In this document: piece by piece, positions 1 through 6,422 of the stretch
How positions within the stretch are numbered: the first letter of the stretch is position 1
Layout of the letters: every line of letters starts with the position of its first letter
Assembly: GCA_003505795.1 (NCBI GenBank)
Contig: DNXT01000050.1
Location: forward strand, 1 to 11,016
Direction of reading: 5' to 3'
DNA: 11,016 bases
From: Lysobacteraceae bacterium
GTDB lineage: Bacteria; Pseudomonadota; Gammaproteobacteria; Xanthomonadales; Xanthomonadaceae
The notes under the pieces: model-generated
What the model was told of the DNA's origin: nothing
Databases searched by the model: none
What the model saw: the letters and a program-made list of their open reading frames with translations, nothing else
Made by a program: the position numbers and the translations under genes

Positions 1-36
1 GGGCAACGTCCACGCAAGCGCTCGCATGCCACGCCC

Positions 37-80
37 TCATCCGGCGCTGCGCGCCACCTTCTCCCGCAAGCGGGAGAAGG
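37..80 (+). repeat. Two-hairpin intergenic palindromic repeat, copy 1
   Basis: The element starts with CCCTCATCCGG, has a small hairpin GGCGC-TGC-GCGCC, and ends in a perfect 11-bp hairpin (57-67 pairs with 70-80, loop AA). Related copies lie at 8024-8070 and, inverted, at 8117-8164, so it is a dispersed family. It sits just downstream of the HNH endonuclease gene, where its hairpin could act on the 3' end of that transcript. There is no T-tract, so it is not a classical terminator. The family is probably non-autonomous; no transposase is present here. Confidence 0.8.
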
Positions 81-110
81 ATTGTGAATGTCGATTCGAC
101 CTGATGCCGC

Positions 111-770
111 TCAGACCGACAGCTTGGAGCGCTTGGGCAGCTGCGCCTTCAGGAACGCCATCTGGTCGGCCAGGATGTTGCGGTTGGACAGGATCATGTG
201 CTCGATCCAGCTGGGCCGGAACGGCACCGCCAGCAGCGGCATGTTGGCCTGCTGCGGGGTGCGGTTGGCCTTGCGCGAATTGCAGTGGAAACAGGCGGTG
301 ACCACGTTCTCCCAGGTATCGCGGCCGCCCTTGGAGACCGGCATCACGTGGTCGCGGGTCAGGTGCGGGCGGCTGAACTGCTGGCCGCAGTACAGGCACA
401 GCTGCGAGTCGCGCGCGAACAGGGCGGTGTTGGTGAGCGTGGGAGTGGGATCGAGCGCGCGCGAACGCGCGTGGCCGCGCGCGGCGATGATCGGGTGCAG
501 CTCGAGCACGCTGCGTTCGCCGGTCAGGCGCGAGGTGCCGCCGTGGATCTCCAGGCAGGGCTCGCCGAGGGTCCAGGACACCGCGCCGCGCGCGTACAGG
601 CAGGCCGCGTCCTGCCAGTTGATCCAGTCCAGTACCCGGCCGTGCGCGTCCAGCGACAGCAGTCGCAGCGACGCCGAACGCAACGGGGAAATGGTCGAAG
701 AGTGCCCGGTGACCGGCGCCAGCGAGGCTCCGGTATCGATCAGATCACGTACGGTAGTGTCTGTCTCCAT
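111..770 (-). CDS. HNH endonuclease family protein
   Basis: A 219-aa protein with a C-terminal HNH nuclease fold. Four cysteines in two pairs (C125/C128 and C160/C163) form the expected structural zinc site. Between them lie the Asp-His pair D140-H141, which should supply the metal and general-base residues, and N155 in the TWENVV segment. N164 and K167 complete the usual HCN..K ending. The N-terminal half (about residues 33-80, with WINWQDA) resembles the leader domain of chromosomal HNH proteins found as single genes in many bacteria. No methyltransferase or other restriction partner is next to it, so a restriction role is not supported and the substrate is unknown. The ATG at 770 has only a weak ribosome binding site. 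An inverted repeat and a TATAAG box lie just upstream (782-803). The gene follows the acyl-CoA dehydrogenase gene on the same strand after an 83-bp gap, and probably has its own promoter. Confidence 0.88.
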   Translation of the reverse strand: METDTTVRDLIDTGASLAPVTGHSSTISPLRSASLRLLSLDAHGRVLDWINWQDAACLYARGAVSWTLGEPCLEIHGGTSRLTGERSVLELHPIIAARGHARSRALDPTPTLTNTALFARDSQLCLYCGQQFSRPHLTRDHVMPVSKGGRDTWENVVTACFHCNSRKANRTPQQANMPLLAVPFRPSWIEHMILSNRNILADQMAFLKAQLPKRSKLSV

Positions 771-781
771 CGGGAAGACAG

Positions 782-803
782 CTTATACCCGATTGTTGAC
801 AAT
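782..803 (-). promoter_or_regulatory. Possible promoter/operator of the HNH gene
   Basis: On the minus strand TATAAG (787-782) looks like a -10 box 11 bp before the HNH start codon. Immediately upstream is the 12-bp inverted repeat ATTGT-TG-ACAAT (792-803), in the spacer where a repressor could bind. The local sequence is AT-rich compared with its surroundings. No good -35 box was found at 17 bp. The short distance to the ATG would give a near-leaderless transcript, consistent with the weak ribosome binding site. Confidence 0.35.
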
Positions 804-853
804 TTGTGTATGGCCCGCGCGAAGGGCCGCGGGCTCCTGCGAGCGACTCGCGC

Positions 854-2644
854 CTACGCCCCGAACAGCGCCTCGTCCAACGCCATCAGCGGCTTGGCGC
901 CGCTGCGGATGTTGGCCGCGTGGGCGAGGGTGCGCGGCAGTATGCGGGCGAAGTAGAAGCGCGCGGTCTGCAGCTTGGACTCGCGCAGCGCCTCGTCGTG
1001 GCCCGGCCGCAGGGCGGTGGCGACGCTGCGCGCCCACCAGTAGGCCAGCACCACGTAGCCGGAATAGAACAGGTAGTCGTAGCTGGCCGCGCCGATCTCC
1101 TCCGGATCCCTGGCCGCGCGGTCGAGCACGTCGCGGGTGAGCATGGCCCACTCGCTGGCCTTGTCGCGCAGCGGCCTGACGAACTCCACCAGCGCCGCGT
1201 CGCCCTCGTTGGCCTTGGCGAAGGCTTCGACCTCGGCCAGGAACAGCTTCAGGCCCGCGGCCTGGGTGGCGGCGGTCTTGCGCCCCATCAGATCCAGCGC
1301 CTGGATGCCGGTGGTGCCTTCGTACAGGGTGGTGATGCGCGCATCGCGGGCCAACTGCTCCATGCCGTGCTCGTGGATGTAGCCGTGGCCGCCGAAGCAT
1401 TGCAGCGCGTGGTAGGTGTTCTCCACCGCCCATTCGGTCTGGCAGGCCTTGGAGATCGGGGTGAGGAAGCTCACCAGGGTGTCGGCATCGGCGCGCTCCT
1501 GCGCGTCGGCGGCATGGTGGGCGACATCGATCAGCGTCGCCGCGTGCAGCGCCAGCAGGCGGCTGCCTTCGGTGAGCGACTTCACCGTCAGCAGCATGCG
1601 CCGCACGTCCGGCTGCACGATGATCGGGTCGGCGGCCTTGTCCGGATACCTGGCGCCGCCGAGCGAGCGCGACTGCAGGCGCTCGCGCGCATAGCGCAGC
1701 GCGTTCTGGTAGGCGCGCTCGGACAGGCCGATGCCCTGCAGGCCGACCCCGAGGCGGGCGGTGTTCATCATCGTAAACATCGCCTGCAGGCCCTTGTGCG
1801 GCTGCCCGACCAGATAGCCCTGCGCACCGTCGAAGTTCATCACGCAGGTGACCGATCCCTTGATGCCCATCTTGTGCTCGATCGAGCCGCAATGCAGCGT
1901 ATTGCGCGCGCCGACGCTGCCGTCGCGCGCGACCTTGAACTTGGGGGTGACGAACAGCGAGATCCCCTTCGGACCGGGCGGCGCGTCCGGCAGCCGGGCC
2001 AGCACCAGGTGCACGATGTTGTCGGTGAGGTCGTGCTCGCCGGCGGTGATGAAGATCTTGGTGCCGGTGATCGCGTAGCTGCCGTCGGCGTCGGGTTCGG
2101 CGCGGGTCTTGAGCAGGCCCAGGTCGGTGCCGCAATGCGGCTCGGTCAGGCACATCGTGCCGGTCCAGCGGCCGTCGATCAGCGGCTTGAGGAACACCTC
2201 CTGCTGCCACGCCTCGCCGTGCTGCTTGAGCGCCTCGACCGCGCCGTGCGAGAGCAGCGGGAAGTTGCCCCAGGCCAGGTTGGCGGCGTTGATCATCTCG
2301 TTGAGCGGCACGCCCAGCGTGTGCGGCAGGCCCTGGCCGCCGAACTCCGCGGCCGCGGTCAGCCCGGTCCAGCCGCCCTCGACGAACTGCGCATAGGCCT
2401 GGCGGAAACCCGGCGGGGTGGTGACCTCGTGGCTGGACCTGTCGAACGCGCAGCCGATCTCGTCGCCGACGCTGTTCAGCGGCGCCAGCACGTTGCCGGT
2501 GAAGCGGGCGGCTTCGTCGAGCACCGCATCGATGATGTCGCGGCTGGCGTCGGCGTAGCCGAGCCGGGCGAACAGGGCCTCGGCGCCGAGAACGTCGTAC
2601 AGCGCGAAACGGATGTCGGAAAGCGGTGCGGCGTAGCTGCTCAT
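854..2644 (-). CDS. Acyl-CoA dehydrogenase, long DmdC-like type with extra C-terminal domain
   Basis: A 596-aa FAD flavoenzyme that should introduce the alpha-beta double bond into an acyl-CoA, the first step of beta-oxidation. Its length and architecture fit the ~600-aa subgroup that includes 3-methylmercaptopropionyl-CoA dehydrogenase (DmdC) and many fatty acyl-CoA dehydrogenases: an N-terminal extension, the usual alpha-beta-alpha core, and an extra C-terminal domain from about residue 465. Visible signatures are MCLTEPHCGTDLG (164-176, flavin/substrate loop), QCFGGHGY (415-422) and LYEGTTGIQ (440-448), where E442 is the expected catalytic base. The exact substrate cannot be told from sequence. 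The ATG at 2644 has GAGG about 10 nt upstream. The gene follows the LEA2-like lipoprotein gene by 58 bp on the same strand, so co-transcription is possible. No electron-transfer flavoprotein or thiolase gene is nearby. Confidence 0.93.
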   Translation of the reverse strand: MSSYAAPLSDIRFALYDVLGAEALFARLGYADASRDIIDAVLDEAARFTGNVLAPLNSVGDEIGCAFDRSSHEVTTPPGFRQAYAQFVEGGWTGLTAAAEFGGQGLPHTLGVPLNEMINAANLAWGNFPLLSHGAVEALKQHGEAWQQEVFLKPLIDGRWTGTMCLTEPHCGTDLGLLKTRAEPDADGSYAITGTKIFITAGEHDLTDNIVHLVLARLPDAPPGPKGISLFVTPKFKVARDGSVGARNTLHCGSIEHKMGIKGSVTCVMNFDGAQGYLVGQPHKGLQAMFTMMNTARLGVGLQGIGLSERAYQNALRYARERLQSRSLGGARYPDKAADPIIVQPDVRRMLLTVKSLTEGSRLLALHAATLIDVAHHAADAQERADADTLVSFLTPISKACQTEWAVENTYHALQCFGGHGYIHEHGMEQLARDARITTLYEGTTGIQALDLMGRKTAATQAAGLKLFLAEVEAFAKANEGDAALVEFVRPLRDKASEWAMLTRDVLDRAARDPEEIGAASYDYLFYSGYVVLAYWWARSVATALRPGHDEALRESKLQTARFYFARILPRTLAHAANIRSGAKPLMALDEALFGA

Positions 2645-2702
2645 GGATGGCGTGCCTCGATGGTGCGGTTCGGTGATGCGCGGGCGTGGACGGGGGCGCG
2701 GC

Positions 2703-3179
2703 TCAGCGCAGCACGCCGTCCAGGCCGGGGGCCGGGCTGAGGGTGTTGCGCGACTCCACCTCGAACTCGCGCTGCTTCTTGTCCTGCGGCGTCGCCCAGA
2801 CCTTGCCCTTCAGCTCGTAGGGCAGCGAGCCGCGGCTGGCCAGCGCGTCGGCGATGGTGATCCGCGCCAGCGACGCGGGCTTGAGCACGACTTCGACCAC
2901 GTCCGCGGTTTCCGGCCCGATCGAGAAGGCGATGGCCTGCTCCAGCTTGCCGGCGGCCTGGCCGCCGACGCTGACGTCGAGCGCGACGCGGTCGAACTGC
3001 ATCGGGATGCTGCTGTAGTTCTGCAGGCGCAGGTCCATCGCCCAGCTGCCGTCGGCGCGCACGGTCAGCTGCTGGATGCTCGCGGCGGGTTCGGACACGC
3101 GGCGGACGACACCATCGTTGCACGCCGCCAGCGCCAGGGCGCCCAGCAAGGCAACGCTCAAACCACGGATAAGACGCAT
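2703..3179 (-). CDS. LEA type 2 family lipoprotein
   Basis: A 158-aa precursor with a typical lipoprotein signal: basic start MRLIRG, a hydrophobic stretch, and lipobox LAAC with C20 as the lipidated residue. It has no obvious inner-membrane retention Asp right after the Cys (Asn at +2), so it may go to the outer membrane. The mature part reads like a single beta-sandwich LEA14/WHy domain: the LRLQNYSSIPMQFDRVALDVSVGG region (51-74) has the typical alternating beta pattern with the NxxxxPM turn. In bacteria such proteins are small periplasmic or outer-membrane lipoproteins of unclear function, sometimes linked to desiccation or envelope stress. The ATG at 3179 has a good ribosome binding site (AGAAGG, about 7 nt). 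It lies between the lipocalin and acyl-CoA dehydrogenase genes on the same strand. Confidence 0.8.
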   Translation of the reverse strand: MRLIRGLSVALLGALALAACNDGVVRRVSEPAASIQQLTVRADGSWAMDLRLQNYSSIPMQFDRVALDVSVGGQAAGKLEQAIAFSIGPETADVVEVVLKPASLARITIADALASRGSLPYELKGKVWATPQDKKQREFEVESRNTLSPAPGLDGVLR

Positions 3180-3260
3180 GCGACGGCCTTCTTGGTCCAG
3201 GGGAAATCGCCGCGAAGCATACTACGCCGTATGGCGCCCGTGCTTTCCGCACCCGCACAT

Positions 3261-3800
3261 TCAGTCCAGCGGCGCGGCCACGATCAGCTCGGAGAGGTCG
3301 TAACCCATGCGCACGGCCTCGGCCTTGAGCCGCTCCAGCTGCGCCCGCGACATGCGCGGCGAGCGCGACAGGATCCACAGGTACTTGCGGTCCGGCTCGC
3401 CGACCACGGCCCACTGGTAGTCCGGGTCGAGCGCGATGACCCAGTAGTCGGCCCATACCAGCGGCAGCCACGACAGCCAGTCCGGCGCGAACCGCAGCTT
3501 CAGCCGTCCCGGGTGGCCGGGGACCGGGCGGGCGACGCCGTCGGCGACCGCGCGTTCGCCCGGCCCGGTGCGGCAGCTGTTGCGCACGCCGATCAGGCCG
3601 TCGTCGCGCAGCGTATAGGCGGCGGTGATGTCGCCGGTGCATTTCTTCTGGAACGAAACCGGCAGGTGCGCGATCTCGTGCCACTGTCCCGCGTACCTGG
3701 ACATGTCCAGCTGCTCCACCGAGGTCACCGCGGCGGCGGCATGGACCGCGGCGGACGACGCCAGCAGGGCGAACGACAGGAGCAGGGAGCGTGCGTGCAT
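3261..3800 (-). CDS. Bacterial lipocalin (Blc-like), secreted form
   Basis: A 179-aa precursor of a lipocalin beta-barrel, a family that binds lysophospholipids or other small hydrophobic ligands in the envelope. The hallmark first-strand motif GxW is at 38-40 within RYAGQWHEIA. The closing strand/helix YLWILSRSPRM (140-150), followed by an amphipathic helix, matches Blc proteins. C54 and C76 could form a disulfide. Unlike E. coli Blc, an outer-membrane lipoprotein, the signal peptide here has no lipobox Cys and ends in an Ala-rich stretch (AVHAAAAV) suited to signal peptidase I, so the mature protein is probably soluble in the periplasm. The start at 3800 is the first Met before the signal peptide. 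It is followed by the LEA2-like lipoprotein gene after 81 bp. Confidence 0.88.
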   Translation of the reverse strand: MHARSLLLSFALLASSAAVHAAAAVTSVEQLDMSRYAGQWHEIAHLPVSFQKKCTGDITAAYTLRDDGLIGVRNSCRTGPGERAVADGVARPVPGHPGRLKLRFAPDWLSWLPLVWADYWVIALDPDYQWAVVGEPDRKYLWILSRSPRMSRAQLERLKAEAVRMGYDLSELIVAAPLD

Positions 3801-3897
3801 CGTCGGATTCCGGTCAGGTCGACCGCGAGGCTAGGCGACCGCGGCTATGGCAGGCGTGAAAGGCGGCCGCGCGGCGGCGGCGATCGAATCCCGAGGC

Positions 3898-3926
3898 TTG
3901 CCCAATCCGGAGCGGGTCGCTATGAT
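3898..3926 (+). promoter_or_regulatory. Promoter of tRNA-Phe
   Basis: TTGCCC (3898-3903) and TATGAT (3921-3926) are separated by exactly 17 bp and lie about 40 bp before the tRNA. The bases after the -10 box are GCGCG, a GC-rich discriminator typical of stable-RNA promoters under stringent control. The regulation is inferred from established knowledge of such promoters. Confidence 0.75.
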
Positions 3927-3966
3927 GCGCGTCCTCGCAACGCAGGCACTGCATTGCGGGAAGCGT

Positions 3967-4042
3967 GGCCGAGTAGCTCAGTTGGTAGAGCAGGGGATTG
4001 AAAATCCCCGTGTCGGCGGTTCGATTCCGTCCTCGGCCACCA
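3967..4042 (+). tRNA. tRNA-Phe (GAA anticodon)
   Basis: A complete 76-nt tRNA cloverleaf. The acceptor stem GGCCGAG (3967-3973) pairs with CTCGGCC (4032-4038). The D arm is GCTC-AGTTGGTA-GAGC. The anticodon stem GGGGA/TCCCC encloses the loop TTGAAAA with anticodon GAA at 4000-4002. The T arm has GGCGG-TTCGATT-CCGTC with one G-U pair. The CCA end is encoded (4040-4042). It is a single-gene unit with its own promoter and terminator. No integrase or duplicated 3' end is present, so it is not in use as a visible attachment site here. Confidence 0.98.
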
Positions 4043-4051
4043 AGTATTCCA

Positions 4052-4083
4052 AGGGCTTGCAGAAATGCAGGCCCTTTTTGTTT
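4052..4083 (+). terminator. Rho-independent terminator of tRNA-Phe
   Basis: A 10-bp stem, AGGGCTTGCA (4052-4061) against TGCAGGCCCT (4066-4075), closes a GAAA tetraloop with one G-U pair. It is followed by T-rich DNA (4075-4083, TTTTTGTTT). It starts 9 nt after the tRNA CCA end. Confidence 0.93.
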
Positions 4084-4112
4084 GGTTCCGTTCGTACCGG
4101 GTGGCGACCTCC

Positions 4113-4176
4113 GTGGGAGGGACTTCGGTCCCGACAGGCTCTATCGGCAAGGCATCGGGACTGAAGTCCCTCCTAC
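4113..4176. repeat. Inverted pair of REP-like palindromes
   Basis: The left unit (4113-4134, plus) has head GTGG, then GAGGGACTTCGGTCCCGA. The right unit (4155-4176, minus) has head GTAG, then GAGGGACTTCAGTCCCGA. Each contains a small GGGAC/GTCCC hairpin, and the two face each other across about 20 bp, a BIME-like arrangement. The family recurs at 9534-9745. A GTAG-type tetranucleotide before an imperfect hairpin is the hallmark of REPs linked to RAYT (TnpA-REP) transposases, as in Stenotrophomonas SMAG elements. The pair fills the gap between the tRNA terminator and the 60-aa gene. Confidence 0.85.
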
Positions 4177-4200
4177 AGGAGCCCGTGCGGCATGGCCGCG

Positions 4201-4383
4201 TCATTCCTCGGGTTTGCTGTTCTTCAGGGCGCGGGTGTTGCCGAGCTTCTCGATCTTGCCGCCGGACTTCTCGAATCGCTTCAGGTCGCTGGCGATGCTC
4301 TCGGTGGTGATCTTGGCCGACTTGGCGGCGGTGCGGCTGCTGACCGGGAAGGTCATCGGCGATCGGTTCTTTTCGCTTGCCAT
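4201..4383 (-). CDS. Small basic hypothetical protein (60 aa)
   Basis: Function not recognised. The ATG at 4383 is chosen because AGGAG lies 7 nt upstream, directly after the stop of the YkgJ-type gene (14-bp gap), which points to translation as the last gene of that operon. The longer frame reading through to 4662 overlaps the YkgJ gene and is not credible. The product is Lys/Ser/Thr-rich: residues 1-25 look unstructured (SSRTAAKSAK), and 26-50 could form an amphipathic helix (ESIASDLKRFEKSGGKIEKLGNT). There is no signal peptide or membrane segment, so it is probably cytoplasmic and could bind nucleic acid or protein; that is a guess from charge only. Confidence 0.7.
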   Translation of the reverse strand: MASEKNRSPMTFPVSSRTAAKSAKITTESIASDLKRFEKSGGKIEKLGNTRALKNSKPEE

Positions 4384-4397
4384 CTTGGCTCTCCTGA

Positions 4398-4712
4398 TCA
4401 GTACAGCGTCAGCGGGATGCCGGCCTGTACCTGCTTTTCGTAGGTCTTGCGCACGTCGCGGCAATACGGTCCGGACATGACGAAGCGACGGCAGGTCGAG
4501 GGGCGGTCGTCGTAGATCGAACACCGCATCGAGTTGTGGTCGATTGCCACGCACCAGCCTTCGTCGTCGCGTGCCATCACCAGCAGGCCGTGCGCGGTGC
4601 GGGCGGTGAGATGCCCGGGGATGCGGTCGCTTTCCTCGAGCAGTACCGTCAGCCGGCAGCACACGGCCTCGCAGGTGCTGCAGACGACCTTGGGGGCGGG
4701 TTGCGCGCTCAT
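4398..4712 (-). CDS. YkgJ family cysteine cluster protein
   Basis: A 104-aa protein with eight cysteines in the pattern of the YkgJ/UPF0153 (CxxCxxCC-like) family, thought to bind a metal or Fe-S cluster. C11, C14, C18 and C19 are in CSTCEAVCC, C54 is in WCVAIDHN, C64 in RCSIYDDRPSTC, and C74 and C84 follow. The central CSIYDDRPSTCRRF stretch is the family's most recognisable part (CxIYxxRPxxCRxF). The biochemical role of the family is not firmly known. The ATG (4712-4710) is separated by one base from the TGA of the upstream methyltransferase, so the two are probably translationally coupled. Confidence 0.88.
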   Translation of the reverse strand: MSAQPAPKVVCSTCEAVCCRLTVLLEESDRIPGHLTARTAHGLLVMARDDEGWCVAIDHNSMRCSIYDDRPSTCRRFVMSGPYCRDVRKTYEKQVQAGIPLTLY

Positions 4713-4713
4713 C

Positions 4714-5367
4714 TCAGCCGTCCAGGCCGCGGCGGTAGACGAACAGCCGCGGCGACTTGCCCGGTTGCGCGGGCTGGCGGGTGCCGGCGGCCAGCCGGAA
4801 CCCGGCGTTGGCCAGTTCGCGCGACAGCGTGTTGGCGTTGCCGCGGCCCGGATCGCTGATGACGATCTCGCAGGCCGGCTTGGACAGGGCGGGAATCAGG
4901 CCGGCCAGCACCTGCGCATGGCCCGTCTCGTACAGCACGTCGCTGGCGATGATCATGTCGAAGCGTCCCATCTCGCGGCCGCCGGTCTGCCAGTCGAGGC
5001 GCCGGTAGGGCACCGTGTCGATGGCGTTCAAGGCGGCGTTGTAGGCGAGGAAGACTTCGGCGAGCGGATGGTGGTCGCTGGCGACGATGTCGGCGCCGCG
5101 CATGCGCAGCACCAGGCTCGCCAGCCCGAGTCCGCAGCCGAGTTCGAGGATGCGCTTGCCGGCGATGTCGCGCGCGCTCATGGCTTCGGCGAGCAGCTGG
5201 CCGGCCGGCCATACCTGGCCGAACAGGCTCCACTGCGCGGAGGAGATCCCGGCATCGGCGGCGGCGAGATCGGGGTCGGCGAACTGCTGAAGGTCCTTCA
5301 GCGAGCGAATCGACAGCGTCTGCCCGCCGAAGGCGAGCTGTTGGATCTGGGTCTGGTAGCCAGGCAC
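4714..5367 (-). CDS. Class I SAM-dependent methyltransferase (METTL21/Nnt1-like)
   Basis: From a GTG start at 5367 this gives 217 aa. Motif I ELGCGLGLAS (75-84) binds S-adenosylmethionine. An acidic residue after strand 2 is D98 (ASDHHP), and SDVLYE (142-147) is the post-II/IV motif typical of the lysine-methyltransferase-like METTL21/Nnt1 group. The segment AGISSAQWSLFGQVWPAGQLLA (39-60) precedes the core as in bacterial homologues. The substrate is unknown; a protein side chain is likely from the family. Start choice: GTG 5367 has GGGAG 5 nt upstream, the protein then begins at PGYQTQ, and the codons between 5475 and 5368 have a lower G+C at third positions (26 of 36) than expected for this genome. 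An ATG at 5475 would add 36 residues but has no properly spaced ribosome binding site. It is the first gene of a set with the YkgJ-type and 60-aa genes. Confidence 0.85.
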   Translation of the reverse strand: MPGYQTQIQQLAFGGQTLSIRSLKDLQQFADPDLAAADAGISSAQWSLFGQVWPAGQLLAEAMSARDIAGKRILELGCGLGLASLVLRMRGADIVASDHHPLAEVFLAYNAALNAIDTVPYRRLDWQTGGREMGRFDMIIASDVLYETGHAQVLAGLIPALSKPACEIVISDPGRGNANTLSRELANAGFRLAAGTRQPAQPGKSPRLFVYRRGLDG

Positions 5368-5386
5368 GGCCGCTCCCGGATAAGGC

Positions 5387-5463
5387 CCCGTGGCGTCACG
5401 GGCAGCGGAGAAGGAGCGAAACGGCGACAGACACGGCCGGACGTGACGCACGAATGTTTCGTG
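5387..5463 (-). promoter_or_regulatory. Structured leader of the methyltransferase operon
   Basis: Two perfect hairpins precede the preferred GTG start. CACGAA-N3-TTCGTG occupies 5449-5463. CCCGTG-N4-CACGGG occupies 5387-5402 and ends about 10 nt before the GGGAG ribosome binding site. An AT-rich TTAATAAA box near 5505 could be the -10 of the promoter, which would make both hairpins part of the 5' UTR. No known riboswitch is recognised. Confidence 0.4.
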
Positions 5464-5555
5464 GTGCGGCGTCATCCTACGCCAGTTCAGGCCCTGGTTT
5501 ATTAACGTGGCGTACCGGCGCCGACGCTGGATCCGCTGCTGCGGGCCCGGCGGCT

Positions 5556-5840
5556 TCAGCCCGCCATCGGGCCGACGTGGGTCCTCGTCGAAGGCAGCAC
5601 GCTCAGCGAGAACACGAACCGCGATTCTTCCAGCAGCTCGCGCATGCGCAGTTCCGCGCGGCGCGGATTCATCAGGTGCGAGGTGGCGTGCAGGCCATAG
5701 GAGACGCCCTCCTTGCTGTGCTCGCGCGAGACGCTGACATGGTTGGACTCGCACGCGCTCGACCACAGCTGCAGCAATGTGTCCGGTCCGATGCTCTGTT
5801 TGCTGTTCAAACGCAGGGTGAGCCAGCGCATGCTGTCCAT
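5556..5840 (-). CDS. Conserved-looking hypothetical protein (94 aa)
   Basis: Not recognised. The ATG at 5840 has AGGA 7-8 nt upstream; an in-frame Met three codons later is an alternative. The much longer open frame upstream runs through the divergent lipoprotein gene and is discarded. The product has no signal peptide or membrane segment. It looks like a compact alpha/beta protein: an N-terminal strand (MRWLTLRL), a helix (PDTLLQLWSSAC), a strand around HVSVSRE/GVSYGLHA, an Arg/Glu-rich helix (RRAELRMRELLEE) and a final strand (SRFVFSLSVL). It is transcribed away from the DUF6491-like gene across a 108-bp region that may hold divergent promoters. No operon partner is evident. Confidence 0.65.
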   Translation of the reverse strand: MDSMRWLTLRLNSKQSIGPDTLLQLWSSACESNHVSVSREHSKEGVSYGLHATSHLMNPRRAELRMRELLEESRFVFSLSVLPSTRTHVGPMAG

Positions 5841-5948
5841 GGAAGTTTCCTGTAAGAACGAGCCGAGTATGCACCGCAATCGGTTCGGGATTGGAAGTCG
5901 CGCGACTGCTGCTGCATCATGCGCCCACCGGTCGGGTCGGAGCGTGAA

Positions 5949-6389
5949 ATGAGGACGGCATTGTCGGCGTTGCTGCTGGCGATCGGGATGGCCGGGTGCG
6001 CCACCGGCAGGATCTCCAGCGAGGAGCGGCTGGCGCTGTACCGCGCGCATGCCGGCGACCCGGTCGGCGAGTTCCGCTATCCGGGCCGGCTCAGCGGCTG
6101 GACCGCGCTCGGCAACGACGCGCTGGCGGTGTGGACCAAGCCCAACGAGGCCTATCTGCTGGAGCTCGGCGGCGGCTGCGTCGACCTCGACTTCGCCAAC
6201 ACCATCCTGATCACCAACATGATGGGGCGCGTGTCGGCGCGCTCGGACCGCGTCCAGGTCATCGACAGTCCGCGCGGGTTCAACATCGCCTGCCGGATCC
6301 AGAGCATCCGTCCGCTTCAGGTCAAGGCGCTGCGGGTCTCGGAGAAGGAATTGCGCGAGGCGCGCGGCGCGGAGCGCGAGGTGCCGTAG
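5949..6389 (+). CDS. DUF6491-like lipoprotein
   Basis: A 146-aa precursor. The ATG at 5949 is preferred over 5919 because GGAG lies 7 nt upstream and the lipoprotein signal (MRTALSALLLAIGMAGC) starts there; C17 is the lipidation site, with an unusual Met at -3. The mature part fits the DUF6491 type common in Xanthomonadaceae: FRYPGRLSGWTALGNDALAVWTKPNEAYLLELGGGC (42-77), then DLDFA, and a second conserved Cys at C115 in ACRIQSIRPL; C77-C115 may be a disulfide. Function unknown; the envelope location is inferred from the lipobox. The gene ends in a Glu/Arg-rich tail and is followed by a hairpin plus T-run. Confidence 0.82.
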   Translation: MRTALSALLLAIGMAGCATGRISSEERLALYRAHAGDPVGEFRYPGRLSGWTALGNDALAVWTKPNEAYLLELGGGCVDLDFANTILITNMMGRVSARSDRVQVIDSPRGFNIACRIQSIRPLQVKALRVSEKELREARGAEREVP

Positions 6390-6422
6390 GCCGAGGCGGC
6401 CTTGCGGAGGTGTGTTTCCCTT

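Noticed and set aside
111..770. HNH gene as part of a restriction or defence system
   Set aside because: There is no methyltransferase, specificity subunit or other defence gene beside it; neighbours are metabolic and envelope genes.
813..834. GC-rich hairpin (GCCCGCG/CGCGGGC) after the acyl-CoA dehydrogenase gene as a terminator
   Set aside because: There is no T-tract on either strand and the loop is 8 nt; it may slow polymerase but cannot be called an intrinsic terminator.
806..2740. Very long plus-strand open frame opposite the acyl-CoA dehydrogenase
   Set aside because: It is an antisense shadow of a clear enzyme gene; the translation is Arg/Gly/Gln/His-rich with no domain, as expected in GC-rich DNA.
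4040..4176. tRNA-Phe 3' end as an integration site for a mobile island
   Set aside because: No integrase, no direct repeat of the tRNA end, and the following DNA is a terminator plus REPs next to ordinary genes.
4201..4662. 153-codon frame covering the 60-aa protein
   Set aside because: The upstream 93 codons overlap the YkgJ-type gene in another frame; the internal ATG at 4383 has the proper ribosome binding site.
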